A stretch of DNA of 37,777 nt from a virus, in IMG/VR virus record IMGVR_UViG_3300030060_005621, positions 1 to 37,777 of that record; one strand, 5' to 3'. Below, piece by piece: positions 36,053-37,777 of this stretch; position 1 is the stretch's first letter, and the number at the start of each line of letters is the position of its first letter. A program made the translations under genes and the position numbers. The notes under the pieces are model-generated. The model made no database searches and was not told the DNA's origin. It saw only the letters and a list, made by a program, of their open reading frames with translations.

Positions 36053-36602
36053 GAAATTTTAAATTAAATGCTAATGATATTCTAGGAGTATTAGTAAGAT
36101 TCGGATTTACTCGATGTGGTACATGTGCAGGAAAAACTAAAAGGTCACCTGCTATTGTTGTCATTCTACTTGTATTGCTAAACAGTTCATTATCTTCCCA
36201 TTCACAAAATCTTTCAATAGGATGATGATTATGAAATAAAGGATTTATTAATATCAATGTTCCGTTATTATCAGTGATAGAATAAACAGCAGATAAATCA
36301 GAACTTGGATGAGTGTGTGTTATATTATAATGATCTTTTCTATTAATATTCAACCACCAATTACCATATGTAAAAGTAGGTAGTGTTTTTAAACTATCTT
36401 GAATTTGATCAAAGAAAGGTATTACTGTAAAATCTTCATTAGATATACTTTGATAACCTCCTAAATTAGAAATCACTGCACTCTCTGGATTTGCCTTTTC
36501 ATATTCTAATGCCCATTTAACAGCACCTTCTTGTGGAGGTGTTCTGTAATGCCAAAAAGGTGTAGAGAATAATACCCCAGATGCTTTATATTTTTCAGAC
36601 AT
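36045..36602 (-). CDS. 2OG-Fe(II) oxygenase, TIGR02466 / 2OG-FeII_Oxy_5 type
   Basis: This 185-residue protein resembles the 2OG-FeII_Oxy_5 family found widely in marine phages. The motif N-x-x-x-H-x-H-P (NITHTHPSSDLSAVY, H96 and H98) carries the first iron ligand(s). LLVFPAHVPHRVNPN (154-168) carries the distal H163, and R174 in PRISLAFNLKF should bind 2-oxoglutarate. No signal peptide is visible. Substrate is unknown; protein or nucleic-acid hydroxylation are both possible. The ATG overlaps the stop of the 79-residue gene by one base, and its end overlaps the second oxygenase by 8 bp, so the three genes form one tightly coupled operon. Confidence 0.87.
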   Translation of the reverse strand: MSEKYKASGVLFSTPFWHYRTPPQEGAVKWALEYEKANPESAVISNLGGYQSISNEDFTVIPFFDQIQDSLKTLPTFTYGNWWLNINRKDHYNITHTHPSSDLSAVYSITDNNGTLILINPLFHNHHPIERFCEWEDNELFSNTSRMTTIAGDLLVFPAHVPHRVNPNLTNTPRISLAFNLKFLD

Positions 36603-36841
36603 TAATAAGAATCTCCTCCTTGAGGTTCTGCGAATATTCTCACAGGTCCACCAACACCTACTGTGGGGGCAGCTCTCTCATAACTTAAATCATCTGCGTC
36701 GTAATCTGTCTTTAACAATCCTACCATGACGTTGAGTAGTTCCCATGTCTCCTCAAATTCGTCTTGTTTTAAATTATGGTACAAGCACCTGTCTTTTGCA
36801 TATATGTGATAAGTTATTATATTTTCCTTTTCGGCACTCAT
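36602..36841 (-). CDS. Conserved-type small protein, 79 aa
   Basis: The protein is MSAEKENIITYHIYAKDRCL followed by YHNLKQDEFEETWELLNVMV and a tail rich in Gly and Pro. The first half looks like a compact alpha/beta fold, with the central acidic helix DEFEETWELLNVMVGLL. I recall proteins with a similar YHIYAKD...LSYE pattern in marine T4-like phages, with no known function. It is the first gene of the operon with the two 2OG oxygenases and is coupled to the first by TAATG. Its mRNA may start at the TTGACA/TAGAAT promoter near 37053-37081, leaving a leader of about 200 nt, or at a weaker nearer promoter. Confidence 0.78.
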   Translation of the reverse strand: MSAEKENIITYHIYAKDRCLYHNLKQDEFEETWELLNVMVGLLKTDYDADDLSYERAAPTVGVGGPVRIFAEPQGGDSY

Positions 36842-37052
36842 TTTTTCTGGGGGATTTTTTTATATAGTAAACCTGAGAAGGTCAAAAAATTTTTTCGGGA
36901 AATTTATATATAGCTCTCGAATTCGGTTCGTTGTAGGTTAGGGACTTTCACTTTTTTATAAACGCAACGCCCGCACCGCAAAATATAACATAGGGGGCAT
37001 AAACACTGTCCTAACTGTCAATAACTCATAAGCACACTAAGTGTATATTATT
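36842..37052. other. Gene-free leader/intergenic region
   Basis: No convincing ORF is present; the longest ATG frame noticed is 14 codons (MPPMLYFAVRALRL). The stretch holds a TATAAATT late-core-like sequence at 36901-36908, an isolated TTGACA at 37016-37021 without a good -10, a GC-rich patch at 36963-36979 and an 11-bp palindrome at 37034-37044 (ACACTAAGTGT). The palindrome lies at the predicted start of transcription of the 37053-37081 promoter and could be an operator. Confidence 0.5.
36859..36885 (-). promoter_or_regulatory. Possible weak sigma70 promoter before the 79-aa gene
   Basis: The minus strand has TTGACC (36880-36885) and TATAAA (36859-36864), but only 15 bp apart, shorter than the usual 16-18. 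It could act as a proximal promoter for the 79-residue gene. The setting is very AT-rich, so confidence is low. Confidence 0.35.
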
Positions 37053-37081
37053 ATTCTACATTATAAAGGGCAGACTGTCAA
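37053..37081 (-). promoter_or_regulatory. Strong sigma70 promoter TTGACA-17-TAGAAT
   Basis: TTGACA (37076-37081) and TAGAAT (37053-37058) are separated by exactly 17 bp. It reads towards the 79-residue protein and the two oxygenases. The -35 box lies in the loop of the hairpin at 37068-37091. Confidence 0.75.
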
Positions 37082-37091
37082 CAACCTGCCC
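37068..37091 (-). terminator. Hairpin after the 41-aa gene, possible leaky terminator
   Basis: GGGCAG and CTGCCC arms of 6 bp flank a 12-nt loop, followed on the minus strand by TTTATAAT. It lies 23 nt after the stop of the 41-residue gene. The T-tract is poor, so termination would be partial. The loop contains the TTGACA of the next promoter. Confidence 0.5.
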
Positions 37092-37114
37092 CTAATCTGT
37101 TTACTAATTGTTAT

Positions 37115-37240
37115 TTAAAGTGCTGTATCTTCCACCTCCACAATATCATCCAAGACTGCCAAAATATCCGCACCATTGTTTGCATTTTCTAGCAAGAATT
37201 CTGCAAAGTTCGGTGATACTCTGTTTACGTAATCTGCCAT
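37115..37240 (-). CDS. Small acidic protein, 41 aa
   Basis: The ORF encodes MADYVNRVSPNFAEFLLENA then NNGADILAVLDDIVEVEDTA and L. It is acidic and largely helical, with two amphipathic helices (about 10-20 and 25-36). The first helix plus NN-turn plus second helix looks like a small helical hairpin. I recall a very similar class of about 40-residue proteins in marine T4-like phages, which supports it as a real gene, but the function is unknown. It follows the 59-residue gene and probably shares the promoter at 37522-37550. No good ribosome-binding site is seen before its ATG, and a stem-loop (37273-37302) lies between the two genes. Confidence 0.7.
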   Translation of the reverse strand: MADYVNRVSPNFAEFLLENANNGADILAVLDDIVEVEDTAL

Positions 37241-37272
37241 AATAAATTGATAAAAACTGTGAGTAAATTAAG

Positions 37273-37302
37273 AGTGTCTGACCCTTACATAAGAGGGACA
37301 CT
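37273..37302 (-). other. Stem-loop between the 59-aa and 41-aa genes
   Basis: AGTGTC and GACACT arms (6 bp) enclose a second stem (CC/GG and CTT/AAG around a 4-nt loop). No T-tract follows, so this is more likely an RNA-processing, stability or translation-control element than a terminator. Confidence 0.5.
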
Positions 37303-37311
37303 TTCGACGCT

Positions 37312-37491
37312 TCAGTTATAATAATCGTAGGGTGAATCTACATCCTCTATGTAACATTCAAGGTTCTCATTCTCTTCTATTTTTAATACTTTTCTCCAGT
37401 CAATCTGTCTTGGATTAAAGTCATCAAGCACGTCTAATTCTAGTGTTATTCTATACTTACTCTTCTGCCCGTAATAGTTAGAAACTGTCAT
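37312..37491 (-). CDS. Small protein, 59 aa
   Basis: The ORF encodes MTVSNYYGQKSKYRITLELD, then VLDDFNPRQIDWRKVLKIEE, then an acidic tail (CYIEDVDSPYDYYN). The pattern is a beta strand, an 'NPRQIDW' helix start, and a second strand, which suggests a compact folded protein rather than a chance frame. I recall proteins with the YRITLELDVLDDFNPRQI pattern in cyanophages. The function is unknown. It lies about 24 nt downstream of the predicted start of a perfect sigma70 promoter, so it should be transcribed strongly and early. No canonical ribosome-binding site is obvious beyond a G-rich stretch (CGGGG) about 10 nt before the ATG. Confidence 0.75.
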   Translation of the reverse strand: MTVSNYYGQKSKYRITLELDVLDDFNPRQIDWRKVLKIEENENLECYIEDVDSPYDYYN

Positions 37492-37521
37492 GGAATTAGA
37501 CCCCGTGGAGTATTACTTTGT

Positions 37522-37550
37522 ATTATACAATCACTGTGGAAAAATGTCAA
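37522..37550 (-). promoter_or_regulatory. Perfect consensus sigma70 promoter with DnaA-box-like spacer
   Basis: The minus strand has TTGACA (37545-37550), a 17-bp spacer and TATAAT (37522-37527). The spacer includes TTTTCCACA (37535-37543), which is the form of DnaA box I recall from Synechococcus elongatus. Transcription would start near 37515 and run into the 59-residue gene. Confidence 0.87.
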
Positions 37551-37569
37551 TAATTACAGTATTATTATG

Positions 37570-37589
37570 TATAAATCTTGACATTTATA
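37570..37589. repeat. Inverted repeat of late-promoter-like cores
   Basis: TATAAAT (37570-37576) and ATTTATA (37583-37589) form a perfect 7-bp inverted repeat around a 6-bp spacer. Each arm equals seven bases of the T4 late core, pointing in opposite directions. Confidence 0.55.
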
Positions 37590-37635
37590 AAATTGTAATA
37601 TCCCTACAAAATATAAACGAGGGTATTGCAATTAA

Positions 37636-37663
37636 ACCGAGTTCGTGTTATACTCTGCTCGGT
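37636..37663. repeat. Inverted repeat ACCGAG/CTCGGT
   Basis: Arms of 6 bp (37636-37641 and 37658-37663) flank a 16-bp spacer. It could be a protein-binding site or a weak hairpin; no T-tract follows on either strand. Confidence 0.4.
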
Positions 37664-37682
37664 AAGATCACTATAAAATCAA

Positions 37683-37762
37683 CACTTTATTTCACATATT
37701 ATCCACACTATATCACAACAATTCCACACGTATTCCACTGCATTACTAACACTTATCCACAC
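37683..37762. repeat. Helically phased array of CACA units with two perfect DnaA boxes
   Basis: CACA (or CACT) begins at 37683, 37693, 37704, 37714, 37725, 37736 and 37758, so units recur every 10-11 bp with one position (37747) degenerate. Most units read as [TA]-T-x-C-CACA. TTATCCACA occurs exactly at 37699-37707 and 37753-37761, and AATTCCACA at 37720-37728. The array lies in a gene-free AT-rich stretch upstream of a perfect promoter. It may be an iteron-like or DnaA-binding control region; function is inferred. Confidence 0.6.
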
Positions 37763-37777
37763 ACTTGTTGAAAAGGT

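Noticed and set aside
37016-37021. Additional TTGACA on the minus strand
   Set aside because: The position 17 bp downstream is GCCCCC, so there is no -10 element.
37490-37771. Plus-strand ORF of 93 codons at the right edge
   Set aside because: It runs across the perfect minus-strand promoter and the CACA array, has a low-complexity Ile/Tyr/Thr/His composition, no ribosome-binding site, and opposes every other gene.
1-37777. CRISPR arrays, tRNA genes, insertion sequences and integrases
   Set aside because: No regularly spaced identical repeats, no recognisable tRNA cloverleaf, and no transposase or integrase motif was seen on reading; a tRNAscan run would settle tRNAs.

Overview
The window looks like part of the genome of a T4-like marine myovirus, most likely a cyanophage that infects Prochlorococcus or Synechococcus. 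The evidence is an AT-rich genome, every convincing gene on the minus strand, a T4-order morphogenesis block, very large Gly/Thr/Ser-rich virion proteins of the cyanophage type, and 2-oxoglutarate oxygenases. A T4-like pelagiphage cannot be excluded from the sequence alone. Assignments rest on recognising protein motifs and gene order; no database search was run. The genes are read from high to low coordinates.

Region 1 (37777 to 34474) holds early-type or host-takeover genes: small proteins of 59, 41 and 79 residues, two different 2OG-Fe(II) oxygenases, a GT-A-like glycosyltransferase and a basic 48-residue protein. It has three strong sigma70-type promoters (TTGACA, 17 bp spacer, TATAAT or TAGAAT). 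A textbook intrinsic terminator at 34474-34500 separates it from the late block. The right edge (37683-37762) carries an array of CACA-containing units about one helical turn apart, including two perfect TTATCCACA DnaA boxes.

Region 2 (34444 to 8344) is the baseplate block in T4 order: a 48-residue protein, gp25, gp6, a 4535-residue protein in the gp7 position, gp8, a 2548-residue DUF4815-type virion protein in the place of T4 gp9 to gp12, and two small proteins.

Region 3 (8319 to 4556) encodes the neck, the tail terminus and packaging: gp13, gp14, gp15 and gp16 (small terminase). Region 4 (4512 to 1) sits where gp17 would be expected. It holds a 1223-residue coiled-coil/beta-helix fibre, two small probable virion proteins and the start of an Asn/Gly-linker protein that runs off the left edge.

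The late block appears to be split into transcription units, each preceded by a T4-like late promoter core (ATAAATA). The core usually lies 20 to 23 nt before the start codon and often overlaps the stop codon of the preceding gene. The inferred units are gp25-gp6-gp7, gp8-DUF4815-74aa-134aa, gp13-gp14, gp15-gp16, fibre-110aa-57aa, and the left-edge gene. A striking protein-level feature is that the same short Gly-Tyr beta modules recur in gp14, gp8, the gp7-like protein, the DUF4815 protein and the fibre.
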